From the NCBI GenBank assembly GCA_030760725.1, contig JASWHV010000005.1, forward strand, positions 29,769,241-29,833,240: a stretch of 64,000 bases of DNA, read 5' to 3'. Below are positions 19,819-29,953 of the stretch, piece by piece (position 1 is the first letter of the stretch; every line of letters begins with the position of its first letter). The notes beneath the pieces are model-generated. The model saw only the letters and a list, made by a program, of their open reading frames with translations. It ran no database searches and was not told the origin of the DNA. The position numbers and the translations under genes were made by a program. Source of the DNA: Neostapfia colusana (lineage: Eukaryota > Streptophyta > Magnoliopsida > Poales > Poaceae).

Positions 19819-21200
19819 AGCATTGGTAGCACAGGTCTCTTCTTTCTGTAATAGATCCCATAGATTCCAGGAACAACGCTCGGAGCAACTAAGTCCCAGG
19901 GGACGGTCTAGGACTACGTTCAGATTGGCCTGGTTCCGACCCTAAGCGCGTAGGATCTTGGTTCCCTTCTTAATGGGGCGGGTCGTTGCCTCAATGTTTA
20001 GCCTGCCTTCCTCCTATGGGCATTTATACAGAAAGAATCATGTTCTACCACACTCTTACTTATGTGTTCATTTAAATTACGCATTAATTTTTATGATCAC
20101 TTTCACATCAACCCAGTGTATGCTCATCGTACACTTAGCTCTCTCTCTCTCTTACCACTCTCATCCCTAGTCGGCATTTGCTATCCGACCAAAGACGGTC
20201 GTGCTTGAGGTACCTGTCGATGGCCAGGGGGCCTCTCGGGCCTCCCCCAGTCAGGTGTTGCGACGCCAGTTGGTCACCTCCAGGAAAAACCTGCACTGTG
20301 CATTGGTGGTCCAGGGTGCGTAGCCTGCTTTGCCTGGTTCCGTACCGAAAGCCTGTGCACTCTGCCTCCCTAGCGTTACAGTCTAGTACTAGGGGTCGGA
20401 TGTCGTACCTTGACCTTGGAGGGAGCCGGACCCCCGGCGCCGGGCGCACTGAATTGCCCAAGCCCCGTATACCGGAACAGGACCGTAAGCCAAATAAGAC
20501 TAAGAGATAGGAAGGGAGAGCCCCCGAGGAGAATTATGGTTCCCCTACTTGCGTGCAGGACCTCCTGGCCTTAGCTCCCCTGCAGGAATATGGTAGGTGT
20601 GCCCAAACAATTAGCCACACCTACCAGGGGGCCACTACGGGGACCGCGCAAGAAAGGAACGGAGCTCCCGACTACTCCAACTCAAGACCGGAGGAGCCGG
20701 ACCCCGCCACCTCCGCAGGGGCGGGCTCTGAAGGCCCCACGTGTGCGGCGGGGCCGGAGTTCCCCTCTCCTCAGAGGATAGCTCCGGGCCCGCCATGTAG
20801 CTAGCAGAGTCGGATCTCGCCCCCTCCGCAGGGGCGAGCTCCGAAGGCTCCATTTGTCTATCGGGGCCGGACATCCCTCTCCTCAGAGGAGAGCTCCGGG
20901 CCCGCCACGTGGCAAGCAGAGCTGGACCTCCCCCCGTCCTCACAGGGCGAGCTCTGGAGACCCCTTGGGTCCTTAAGTCAGCATGGACCTAAGGAAGGTG
21001 TCTGTGCAAAGCTTCAAGATCGGTGGAGACCTCCCGAAGCCCTTGCGGAGCTAAGGGCTTGGGCAGGCCGAGCCAAGAGGAAGAAGACGCAGGCACAAAA
21101 AACAACAAGAGTCTGTTCATTAATCAAGGGCTCCAAGAGCTGGACTACAGACTCAATAAAAACAAAAAGATACAAGCCCTTCGGCTACAAGGGCGACTGT
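19819..21200 (+). mobile_element. Tat-1 spacer between pol and antisense gene
   Basis: The order is the same as in 2562-3787: a short unique part (19819-19944), the 'cgcgtaggatctt' and 'gtttagcctgcc' blocks, the 'tgctttgcctggttccg' block near 20325, a G-box array, and a tail rich in A and G up to the antisense gene. No gene is supported; the short ORFs read through repeats. Confidence 0.65.
20690..20965. repeat. G-box tandem array in Tat-1 spacer
   Basis: Five units of roughly 55 bp. CACGTG is intact near 20739 and 20905; the other units are mutated (CATGTA, CATTTG). It aligns with the array at 3376-3650. Confidence 0.75.
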
Positions 21201-24200
21201 CTAGGAGTCCCCAGACTCCCGCTGGAACCTAGACGTGACGAGAGCGGTGAAGTCCCTGACTCCGGCCCAGGCGGCTTCCTCCCGCTCCACGACGGGGCCC
21301 TGCCTCACCGGCTCCAGAGAGAGGGAGGGATCCTGGCTCCAGAAGCATGCCAACACATGCGTGGAAACCTCCTTCGCCAAGCTTCGTCCCTCCGCCTCGA
21401 GCTCATCGGCGAACACAGCCTCGAGCCTATCCAGCTTGGCGCCGATAGACTCGAGTGCCGGAATCACCTTGGCCACCTCTTGCGCCGGAGCCCCGTCCTC
21501 AAGGGGCTGAAGCCAAGGGGTACCAGGGCGGACCCCGCCTGGCCGACAAAGCTCCAGACCACTCGGGTCTCGACGGACCGCGAAGCCTGGAGCTTCTCCA
21601 CCTCTTGGCGGGCTGCCAGTAATTCCCCGAGTCCCTCCTCGGAGAACTTCTTCTCCTTGACGGAGAGGGAGTTCTCCCAGCGCTCGAGGTCCCTGGTGAG
21701 GTGCTCCAGCTCTGACGCACGGAAGTCGGCCGCCAGCTCCCGCTCTAGCGCCGCCTGACGCTTCCGGGAGGCATCTTCCTCCCTCTCGGCCCGGGCTGCC
21801 TCCCGAAGCTCCAGCTCTTCGGTTCGGGCCTTCAAGTTGCCCTCGTCAGCCTCCAGCTGCTCGGCGACCTTCTTCTCCTTGGTGGCCATGGCTCGCCCCG
21901 ATCCGCGACGGCGCACTCACGACGCGCCAGCTGCAGCCGCAGCTCCTCCAGAGCATCGGAGCGTGCCTGGGCCCTAGCATGAGCTTCGCGGGTCTCCTGG
22001 AAGAGCTGCCGGGGTATTGGAGTCCAGGCGGTCGACGCCCTCTTCTGAAGGTCAAGGAGCGCGTCCTCGGCATCGAGCCTCGACCGCCTCACGTCGAGCT
22101 TCGCCTTAACCTCCTGAGTCCGCTGCTTCAGGAGCTGCCCCCAGCTCAAGAGGCGGTCCTCTCCTCCGCCAGCACCTCCCGCTCACGCTCGAGCGCAGCT
22201 AGGACCTGCCGGACACTCGCCTGGACAAGCTCTATGGCGTCCGCCAGGGGAAGCGGGGCGGCAGAGGCTGAAGCCGCGCCCCCGGCCTCCTCCATCACGT
22301 CGTCGTCCGGTGGAGAAAACGCCGGCATCTTGGCGACCAAGATGAGGTGCCGATCTGGAGAAGCCGGAGGACCTGCAGCTGCTCCTCCCGCCTCAGCACC
22401 GGAGGGCTGGACGCCGCCAGCCGGCTCCGCCGAGCCCTCGACAACCACCGACTTCTAAGCTGGCGAAGGGGAATGAAGGGGCGCCGCCGCCGCCGCTGCA
22501 GGATCTGGTCCCACCGGCACAGAAGAAGCCTGCACCGACTTGGGGGCCGGCGAAGCCGCCGCAGCTTCCCGACGCTGCGGCGCAGATCCTCCGCTGGCCT
22601 GAGATGGCTGGGGAACAGACTTGTTCCCGGGAACCGATGAGTCCCTGCCAGCATGGGAAGCTCTCAGGCTAAGAAAAGAAGAAAAGAACGCAAGTTCTAA
22701 AATCCGGTAAGAGCAACACTTACCGAGGGACGCGAACGCTCCAACGGGCATGGAGCCCCGGCTTCCGAGCCGGGACGGATCCGCCGGAACCTGCCATCGC
22801 CGCCGGAACCTGCACCGCAGGCACCCGGACCGGTGGAACAGGGGGTGCTCCCGGAGCCCCCCTAGGAGGCGGAGCAGTAGGGCTCCCGCCGGCAGTGCCT
22901 CTGGTGCCACTCAATCCAGCCCCTGAAGCCCGGGGCACCTGCGTCGCCGGTTGAGTCCTGGTGCTGCTCCTTCCGGCGCCACCGCCTGCCGAGCCTGCAG
23001 CCGGGACGCTCGTTGGCCGGGGCACCTGAGCCCTCGGCTCACCCCCGGGCATCGCAGCACCGGCGTCCCCCCTTGGAGCTCCTCTGCCTGAGGAAGGAGG
23101 GTGGGACGCCCGGGCCTCCTCGGACCGCCGCTGTCCAAGAGGAGTCCCGTCGGAGCGGAAGACCCGAGGCCTCTTGGGGTCGCCGCCCGACGAACCGACG
23201 CCCGACGAATCGACGCCTCCAGAAGGCGGGCGCTGGGGTACCCAGGTCCCCTGGCTCGGCGCAAACGACGCCCATGGAGGGGACCGCGCATGTTTCTTCT
23301 CCGGCAACCCCGAGGCTGGCACCTTCCCCTTCCCCTTGTCGACGGTCCGGGCACCGTCAACCTTCGGCGCGGGATGGGCAACCGGCGACGCCTCACGCTC
23401 CCCACCAGAGCGCTCAACCCCGGGGATCGAGATTCCCCGGAAGGCGTCTCCAACCTGACGCACGGCGATCCCGATGTCATCCAGGTTCGGCATCTTACGC
23501 AGCAACTCGGTCCTCCACTTTGTCTCCAAGAAGAGTGGGACGCAGGAGGCTGGGACGGTGAGGACGCCGCCGTCGATGAGGTCGCCGCTCACCCTCGCCA
23601 CCATCTCATACAGCATCTCCTCAGATGGGTCAGAGCTGAGACCCGTCTCCAACCTGGTGCAGTCGTTCTCGCCGGTGTAGTACCACGCCGGACGACTGCG
23701 CTGCTGCAGAGGCGCAATACGGCGTGACAGGAAGTCAGTCAGCACCATGAGGGACGTCAGTCCCTGATCCGCCAAGGACTGGATCCGCTCCAAGACTGGC
23801 GCGTACTCCCGCACCAGCTCTGGGATCTCCTCCCAGAAGCGGCGCTCTGTGGTTGGACCATCGGACGACATCTAAAGGTGATCATGCTCATCGGTCCTCA
23901 CGATCACCCAGTCATCCCGCCAGCCTTCCCACCTCGCCGCGCTGAAGGGCAGAAGGTACCCAGAGACCTTCGGATCCTTGCAGCGATGCTGGAAGTAGTA
24001 TGCCCCCAGCTGGTTTTTCGAGCCACGCCCGGTCGTCCGCAGCATGAAGAAGTAGCGGAAGAGCGTCACCAAAGCGCGCACTCCCATGAACATTTCACAG
24101 AAGTGCGTGAAGACAGCGGCCATCGCAAAGGAGTTGGGGGAGAGGTGATGGAGCTGGTGACCGTACGTATCCAGCAACATCACGAAGAACGAAGAGATTG

Positions 24201-24384
24201 GCGGGACGAATCCCGCCCAGGCGTAGGAGGTGAAGAAGACCACCTCCCCCTTCTCCAAGAACAGAGGGAGAGATCCCCGCCGGAGCCAGCGCTTCTGCTC
24301 CTCCGCGTGCCAGCCTAGCAGCTTACGCACTGACCTGAGGTCTTTCGTCCGGGCAAGGCGCGGAGGAGGCAAGTTGGAGGCCAT
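21201..24384 (-). pseudogene. Tat-1 antisense gene: conserved N-domain, linker, coiled coil
   Basis: The start is taken at the ATG of MASNLPPPRL (24384). The first 170 or so residues resemble the family that Pfam names 'putative gypsy type transposon' (PF04195), from memory: SLPLFLEKGEVVFFTSYAWAGFVPPISSFFV (cited in part), LLDTYGHQLHHLSPNSFAMAAVFTHFCEMFMG, LFRYFF and WRDDWVIVR. An in-frame stop at 23872-23874 is followed by MSSDGPTTERRFWEEIPELV, then a Pro/Ser/Gly-rich linker to WSVRVPR (22724). A 79-nt intron follows. Exon 2 runs through an Ala/Pro-rich region with a stop near 22456, then a long Glu/Arg/Ala coiled coil (22150-21464, with two frame changes) and an ending around LDRLEAVFADELEAEG. 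It lies antisense to pol, between pol and the 3' LTR, as the extra gene of Grande-type elements does. Function unknown. Confidence 0.75.
22645..22723 (-). other. Intron in Tat-1 antisense gene
   Basis: Donor CCCTCG/GTAAGT, acceptor GCTGGCAG/GGAC, with an internal TTCTTTTCTTCTTTTCTTAG tract. Without splicing the frame stops inside the donor (TAA); with splicing it joins VPR to DSSVPGNKS. Tat-0 has the same intron at 11550-11629. Confidence 0.75.
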
Positions 24385-24867
24385 CGGCGGCGGAAGCGCA
24401 AGACTTGGAAGGTGAAGGCACAAGAGCTCGAAGAGACAGAGAGGGCTCGGGTGCAGGGAAGTTTGAAAAGGGAAGCCTGCGATGCAGGTAAGATCCCTTT
24501 TTAAACTTCCCAGAAGCAATTCAAAACGCTTCGTCTGCGCCGCTCATAGCAACTGCCTCGGGACCAAGCCCCGGAGTCCATGACAAGCGGGCCCAAGCCG
24601 CCCTACAGAAGCGGTGGACCGGGCAGTCAGCCCCCCAGGCGGAGAACCCAGCGGTTCCAGACAAGGTGCTGCGACGTGCAGTAGTGGCAGCCTTGGGAAC
24701 CGCCGCAGTAAAAGCAGCCATCAAGCAGGGCTCACGCCCCCACGATCCCACGACTGTTCGTGCTCCGGCAATGGTCAAAGCGGGTCTTCGGAAAAGTGCA
24801 CGGAGTAGAAGAGAGGGGGGCCCCACCTTGGGCTCGCTACCTCCCCTGAGATGGGCCCGGAGGCCAC
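24385..24867. promoter_or_regulatory. Tat-1 stretch before 3' LTR: antisense promoter candidate and polypurine region
   Basis: A TTTAAAAAG element on the minus strand at about 24497-24505 lies about 115 bp upstream of the antisense ATG and is conserved in Tat-0. The last 20 bases before the LTR (GATGGGCCCGGAGGCCAC, ending 24867) occupy the polypurine-tract position for plus-strand DNA synthesis. No gene is seen. Confidence 0.45.
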
Positions 24868-24959
24868 TATCGGTACCCTCAATATGGGGTACCCCCGCGC
24901 ACAGGGGAAAATCGTCTAAGAACTTCACCCCTTTCTCAGGGGCGAACTCCTAGGGCACC

Positions 24960-25395
24960 CAAGCCGGACCTCCCCTCTCCGCGGGGAGAGCTCCAAAGGC
25001 TCCACGTGTCCAGCGGGGCCGGACCTCCCTCTCCTCATAGGAAAGCTCCGGGCCCGCCACGTGGCCTGCAGAGCCAGACCTCCCCTCTCCCTTGGGAGAG
25101 CTTCGAAGGCTCCACTTGTCCAGCGGGGCCGGACCTCCCTCTCCTCAGAGGAGAGCTCTGGGCTCGCCACGTGGCCAGCAGGACCGGACCTCCCCCCTCC
25201 GCCGGGAGAGCTCCGAAAGCTCCACGTGTTCAGCGGGGCCAGACCTCCCTCTCCTCAGAGGAGAGCTCCGGGCCCGCCACGTGGCCAGCATAGCCGGACC
25301 TCCCCCCTCAGCGGGGAGAGCTCCGAAGGCTCCGCGTGTCCAGTGGGTCCGGACCTCCCTCTCCTCAGAGGAGAGCTCCGGGCCCGCCATGTGGC
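24960..25395. repeat. G-box tandem array in Tat-1 LTR U3
   Basis: Eight units of roughly 55 bp. CACGTG is intact near 25002, 25057, 25167, 25223 and 25279; other units show CACTTG, GCGTG and CATGTG. Alternating contexts are CCACGTGTCC and GCCACGTGGCC, separated by GGACCTCCCTCTCCTCAGAG-type spacers. Confidence 0.8.
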
Positions 25396-25824
25396 AGCAA
25401 AACGGCGCTGCCTACCCAGCGCGGTAGGCAGCAGGAGTAAAGCCGCACCATACCTTGTTCGTACAAGGTATTAAAGACCCGTGCCTTCCCAAGACAGGGT
25501 ATTGAAGACCCGCGCCTTCCCAAGACGCGGAGACGTGGAGCACGCCCCTGCCAGCAGGCGTTGCGCCCAGTCACATCACAGTGAAGACAGGCACGCAGAA
25601 GCTGTACACCAATAAACGCAGCAACAAGACATCCCCTGCCGCCCCTGCCATCATCAACCACTACGCCTAGCTTGTGGCGTGGGTAGGGCGGCAATTCGGA
25701 GGCTCAGAAGTCCTCGCCAGAGACAACTACCGGCGTTATTGCAGATACGGTAGATAGCAGAAATCACCCCGGGACCACCTATCGGGTCCCGGGGCCCACC
25801 TTGTAAGCCGCCCGAGCCTTGGAC

Positions 25825-25831
25825 TATAAAA
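25825..25831 (+). promoter_or_regulatory. TATA box (TATAAAA) of Tat-1 LTR
   Basis: GGACTATAAAAGGC, about 430 bp downstream of the G-box array, in the same setting as in the Tat-2 LTR. Confidence 0.65.
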
Positions 25832-26162
25832 GGCTCGGGTAGGCAACGTTACGAGGGGTTCGCTCTCACGAGGGTTCGAACTCTGTTCGGTTCGGCTCTT
25901 TGCACTCTCACACTCTACCACTCAGCTCATCCTCAAGCTCAGAACTCCGGTTCTGAGCACCAAGCAATACAACGAGCACCTCTGCTCACCGTGGACGTAG
26001 GGTATTACACTCCGGCGGCCCGAACCACGTAAAAAACCCTTGTCTTCATCTGTTTCCTTCGTCCAGTACAGCGAGACTCATGCAGGGGGACTAGCCCCTC
26101 CGAAAAACAACATCCGCGGGCTGCCCTGTACACGCCCGGGGGAAGTGTCCACAGCTACACTT

Positions 26163-26706
26163 ATAAGGCTGTGAAGCGGATTCTTCGGTACCTACGAGGT
26201 ACCCTCGACTACGGCCTCCTCCTTCGATGTGACATGGCCTCCTCCTTCGATGTGACACAGCCTCCGAGCTGGTCCTGTACACCGATGCTGACTGGGCAGG
26301 CTGCCCGGACACATGACGTTCTACTTCTGGGTATGCCGTCTTCCTGGGCGGTAACCTCGTCTCCTGGTCCTCGAAGCAACAGCCCGTGGTGTCACGCTCG
26401 ACTGCTGAGGTGGAGTATAGCGCCGTGGCTAACGGTGTGGCTGAGGCCTCCTTGCTCCAACAGCTGCTTCAGGAGCTCCACACTCCCATCGCCAGGAGCA
26501 CCCTCATCTACTGCGACAACGTCAGCGTCGTGTACCTCTCCACCAACCCGGTCCAGCATCAGCGCATGAAGCATGTGGAGATCGATCTCCACTTTGTTCG
26601 TGAGCGGGTTGCCCGCGGCGAGGTTCGCGTACACCATGTCCTAACGACGACACAGTTCGCTGACATCTTCACGAAGGGCCTCCCGTCGTCGCTGTTCTCC
26701 GAGTTT
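26163..26706 (+). pseudogene. Ty1/copia RNase H and pol C-terminus fragment
   Basis: It opens with KAVKRILRYLRGTLDYGLLL, the region just after copia reverse transcriptase. Then a frame change follows, and the RNase H reads LYTDADWAGCP, LVSWSSKQQPVVSRSTAEVEYSAVANGVAEA, LIYCDNVSVVYLSTNPVQHQRMKHVEIDLHFVRERV (in part), QFADIFTKGLPSS. Near 26217-26262 a 22-bp tandem duplication ('cctcctccttcgatgtgaca' repeated) disrupts the frame. The match ends at SEF (26706), before the usual gene end. No copia LTR, polypurine tract or integrase is attached, so it is a fragment. Confidence 0.8.
26217..26262. repeat. 22-bp tandem duplication in the copia fragment
   Basis: Two adjacent copies of 'cctcctccttcgatgtgaca' plus two bases. 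It adds a frameshift to the RNase H reading. Confidence 0.7.
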
Positions 26707-29700
26707 GCAGGGGCCAACATAAGGATCATATGGCATATTTGAATTCCTTAGGTCTAAATTATGAGGGAGACAAATTTTGAGAAAATTTGGAGGTGCTTTG
26801 ATAGGTATATCAAAGAGAATTGTGAATTTCCATTGAAATTTGAATTCAAATTTGAAACTGTGGCACAACTTGTCAAATGGCCAAATGGCTTTTGAATTTG
26901 GATCCCTCATGGCTGAATTTTTGCATGTGCCAAAAATTTGGAGATCTTTTGGGGGCAAAGAGGAGCTGTGGGACCCACATGTCATGGACTGAAAATGGAG
27001 GAGACTTGCAACCGAAGCAAACCTCTTACTCTGTTCAGACCGAGCCCGAAGCGGACAGCCGTGGCGCTCCACCAAGGCAGCAGTCACCGCCACCTCCCGA
27101 GCTGCTCAGGGATCGATTTTCGTTGCTCTTATCGCCTCCACCGAGAGCACATCACCTCACACCGCCTCACAGCCGCTGCTAACCGATCGCTGCGTGCCCT
27201 CGGTGATAAACGCGGCCGCACAGAGGAGAGCCGTCGGTTCACCGCCGCCCGGCTGCTCCACCCCGCTGCATGACATGCTAAGCTGCCCCACAGCACCGCC
27301 GGACCTCCCTCGGCGTGGCCGAAGCGAGAACCAGGCTCTAGCTCCGCAGGATCTCTGGCGTCGAGCTCAGTTCTCCTCCACAGCACCGAAGGAAGCTGCC
27401 GCGACAAGATCACGTCGCCTGGCCACCACAGAGCATCTCCCATCGAGTTGCAAAAGCGAAAAGGTGTGCCTGTAACTCTTCTTGCGTCACAGCAACGCCG
27501 GCAGCGTGTCACAGACCATGCTCGCCAGAATTTGGCTTTTCCCGCGGACATGCAATATGAACCGGGAGTAGGGATTCGGGAAATTAGGGCAACACGGTGC
27601 ACCACTCATCACCAGACCTAGAAACCCAGTTGTAGACTTCCGTGCGGGCACGTGGGATCAAGAACTAGGGGGACCAGTTGAGGAAACCCTCGGTTCTTCG
27701 AGTTTTACGAGTTTTCACCGAAATCGACCTAGGTCGCACGGTGAGCCCCTAGTTGCCAACATTTCTCGCGAGATCAGAGCCTTGGACGTTGCTCACTAGC
27801 TCGTGGCGATGCTGTAGGAGCTAACCGGAGCGAGCTTGGAGCATTACAGTGCCCTAGCGACGTCGCTGAAGTTGCTGAAGCCCCTGTCACTGTCGCGCCT
27901 AGGGTCCCGGCCATCTTCGATTTGAGGTAAGGCCAGCAGCGTGTTCCTCGCAAAAAAATATGCATTGGCGGCGAAAACTAGCAAGTTCCGAGGACCAGAA
28001 CCCCTTTCCGGCGAGAGCTCCGGTGAGCTCGGCGGCGGGGATCGCGCGGGAGCCAGAGGAAGACGAAGGGGGTCGGCCCCACTCGTCAGCGGCTGGAGTT
28101 AAACGTGCAGATCTTCTGTGGCCTCAGATCAGTCTATGACAACGCGGGAAAGGATCTGTGGCCCCGTGTGGCTTGAATCCAGCAGCTGACAAGTGGGTGA
28201 TGGGGCCACTGTCAGAATTTGGATTTCCAGATTTAGTTCAAACTTTAGAACCTCATAACTTTTGCTAGGAGGCTCCAAATTTAGTGATTCAAATTGGGTT
28301 GAATTCAGTATGGAAAGATCTATCCAAATTTGCAGCCCAATTTTCATGAAAAACAATAGAAAATTCTGGAAAATTCTTTAAACTTTTCAGCAAAAGAATT
28401 TTAGAGGGAGTTTGGTTCATCCAAAAATCCTCAAATTTCGCTAGAATATTCTTTAGGATGTTAGGAGACTCCTGTAAAAGTTTCAGCTCATTTGGAGTTG
28501 ATTTAGTTAGGGTAATTCCGATTTCAAGTTTATGTATTCAAATGAATACAGAAACATTTTCAGGGAATTTCCAAAACTTGGAAACTCAGTTCTGGGCATG
28601 TCTTAGCTCAAAAAATCCTAGGAAAATTCATGCATACTACCTGAGCTATGTATGAAATTGTAGTTCACTTGGATTTGTATGAAAGTGCAAATTTATTCAG
28701 AATTAATTCCTTTTTGCCTAAATGCTTAGGGAATTGTTCTGGGTGATCTACTTAGTGAAGTATTCTGAATTTTGGTCCAGTGGACTTTCTTGTGACAAGG
28801 AACTGACATGAAAATTTTCAGCTCTATTGGAGCTCTGGATCACCACTATCCTGTTCAACCTATGTAGATGAGTAGCACACAAGTGATGAAATATAATTAT
28901 CACTTGATCATGTTGCTTCACTCAAACCTGCAAAACCAAGGCTAGCCCCAGTTTGCATTTAAGTTGTTTTCTATAGTTTTTACTTTGTTCACTACTATGT
29001 GTCAAAGTTTGTATGTGCATTAGGTCAAGGATGTTTTATACCCCACTTGCATAACCAAAAATAAACCCTGAGGTCAAGGGTAGAATTGTGTCATCGCTGT
29101 AGAATAAGGCCATGCTAAATAGACTAGGGCATCCGGTAGAAGACGAGTAGTTGGAATCTACTCACGAGCTATAGTTCAGAATATCATAAGTGTGGTTGGG
29201 GAAGGAAGCAAACTAAAGTTTACATTTCTATAGATGAGACTGGGCAGAGGGGTTAGGCAGCGACAAGACGAAGTCTTGGTCGAGTAGCTCTGCCTATGTC
29301 GGTTAAGGACCGATGCGTGTGCCGCGTCCAGGAGCAAGTATTGAGTTGTGTACCGGATGCTTACTGATATATGGGAACTAGGAAACCGATGTACCAGGTT
29401 CACTGGGTTGTAGAGGCATACCACATCGTCTCGTTAGACCTATTAGCCCGAGACGGCACAACCGGTTCTACAGTCTAGTGTGCTGAGAAAGGTTGCCACA
29501 TACGACGTAATGAAGGACGCCAGAGTTGGGTCTTCAGAGGCGGGCGTATGTCTCGAGTTATCCGGTTAGTGTTTGATTCGAATCACCGTCCCTCGCGGTT
29601 ATTGAGTACCGCTTGCTCCCATGTTGTGACGTAGTAATCAACTTGTGTGGAAACAGTTTGCAACATCTAATTGCTGCTATGATTATTGTAAATTGCATGA

Positions 29701-29899
29701 AAACCTTGTTTGAAGTAGAGATAGAGCAAACTAAAATTTATTTTTCCACCTTGGGACAAGTAACATTGGAATGAAGCGTTTCTTGTTTGATTGTGGAGTT
29801 CTAATGTTGCTAGGCGCAAGGTCACTACTATTATGGCTAAAGTCTGAAAGTTAAGGATGAACTCGTAGGCGAGTCTTTTCTCAAATTACAGGATTAGGT
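26707..29899 (+). mobile_element. L2-family LTR, plus orientation, both ends incomplete
   Basis: AT-rich U3-like sequence (26750-27000), a GC-rich block (27000-28180), then AT-rich sequence that is the inverse of 1-640 and parallel to the Gy-A LTR: 'tttgctaggaggctccaaattt' near 28265, 'tagaagacgagtagttggaatctactcacgag' near 29135, 'gaatcaccgtccctcgcgg' near 29580. Compared with Gy-A, about 160 bp of U3 at the left and about 400 bp of U5 at the right are missing. The right end is where the Gy-C LTR begins, so Gy-C probably inserted here. No gene is supported inside. Confidence 0.6.
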
Positions 29900-29932
29900 T
29901 GTGAGGAGCCCGGCCCGTGAATCGCAGTGGGT

Positions 29933-29953
29933 GGTGCCGTGCGATGCGGCACC
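29933..29953 (-). other. Gy-C LTR-terminal hairpin (GGTGCCG / CGGCACC arms)
   Basis: Perfect 7-bp arms. Compared with Gy-A (GGTGCTG / CAGCACC), one pair changed on both sides, which keeps the pairing. Confidence 0.65.

Larger units (their letters stand above)
24868..26162 (+). mobile_element. Tat-1 3' LTR (about 1,295 bp)
   Basis: It starts TATCGGTACCCTCAATATGG (the usual TG mutated to TA) and runs through the G-box array, a TATA box and the 'caccgtggacgtagggtatta' block to GGGGGAAGTGTCCACAGCTACACTT. The terminal CGACA expected from the Tat-2 LTR is missing, and Ty1/copia sequence starts at once. It closes the plus-strand Tat-1 element. Confidence 0.8.

Noticed and set aside
22911..23727. 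Long ORFs on the plus strand opposite the Tat-1 antisense gene
   Set aside because: They are shadows in GC-rich DNA. The minus strand has the recognisable domain, linker, intron and coiled coil.
23872..24384. DNA transposase gene, suggested by the family name 'putative gypsy type transposon'
   Set aside because: No DDE or other transposase catalytic motif is visible, and the gene lies antisense inside a Tat element next to its 3' LTR. It is an accessory gene of a retroelement.
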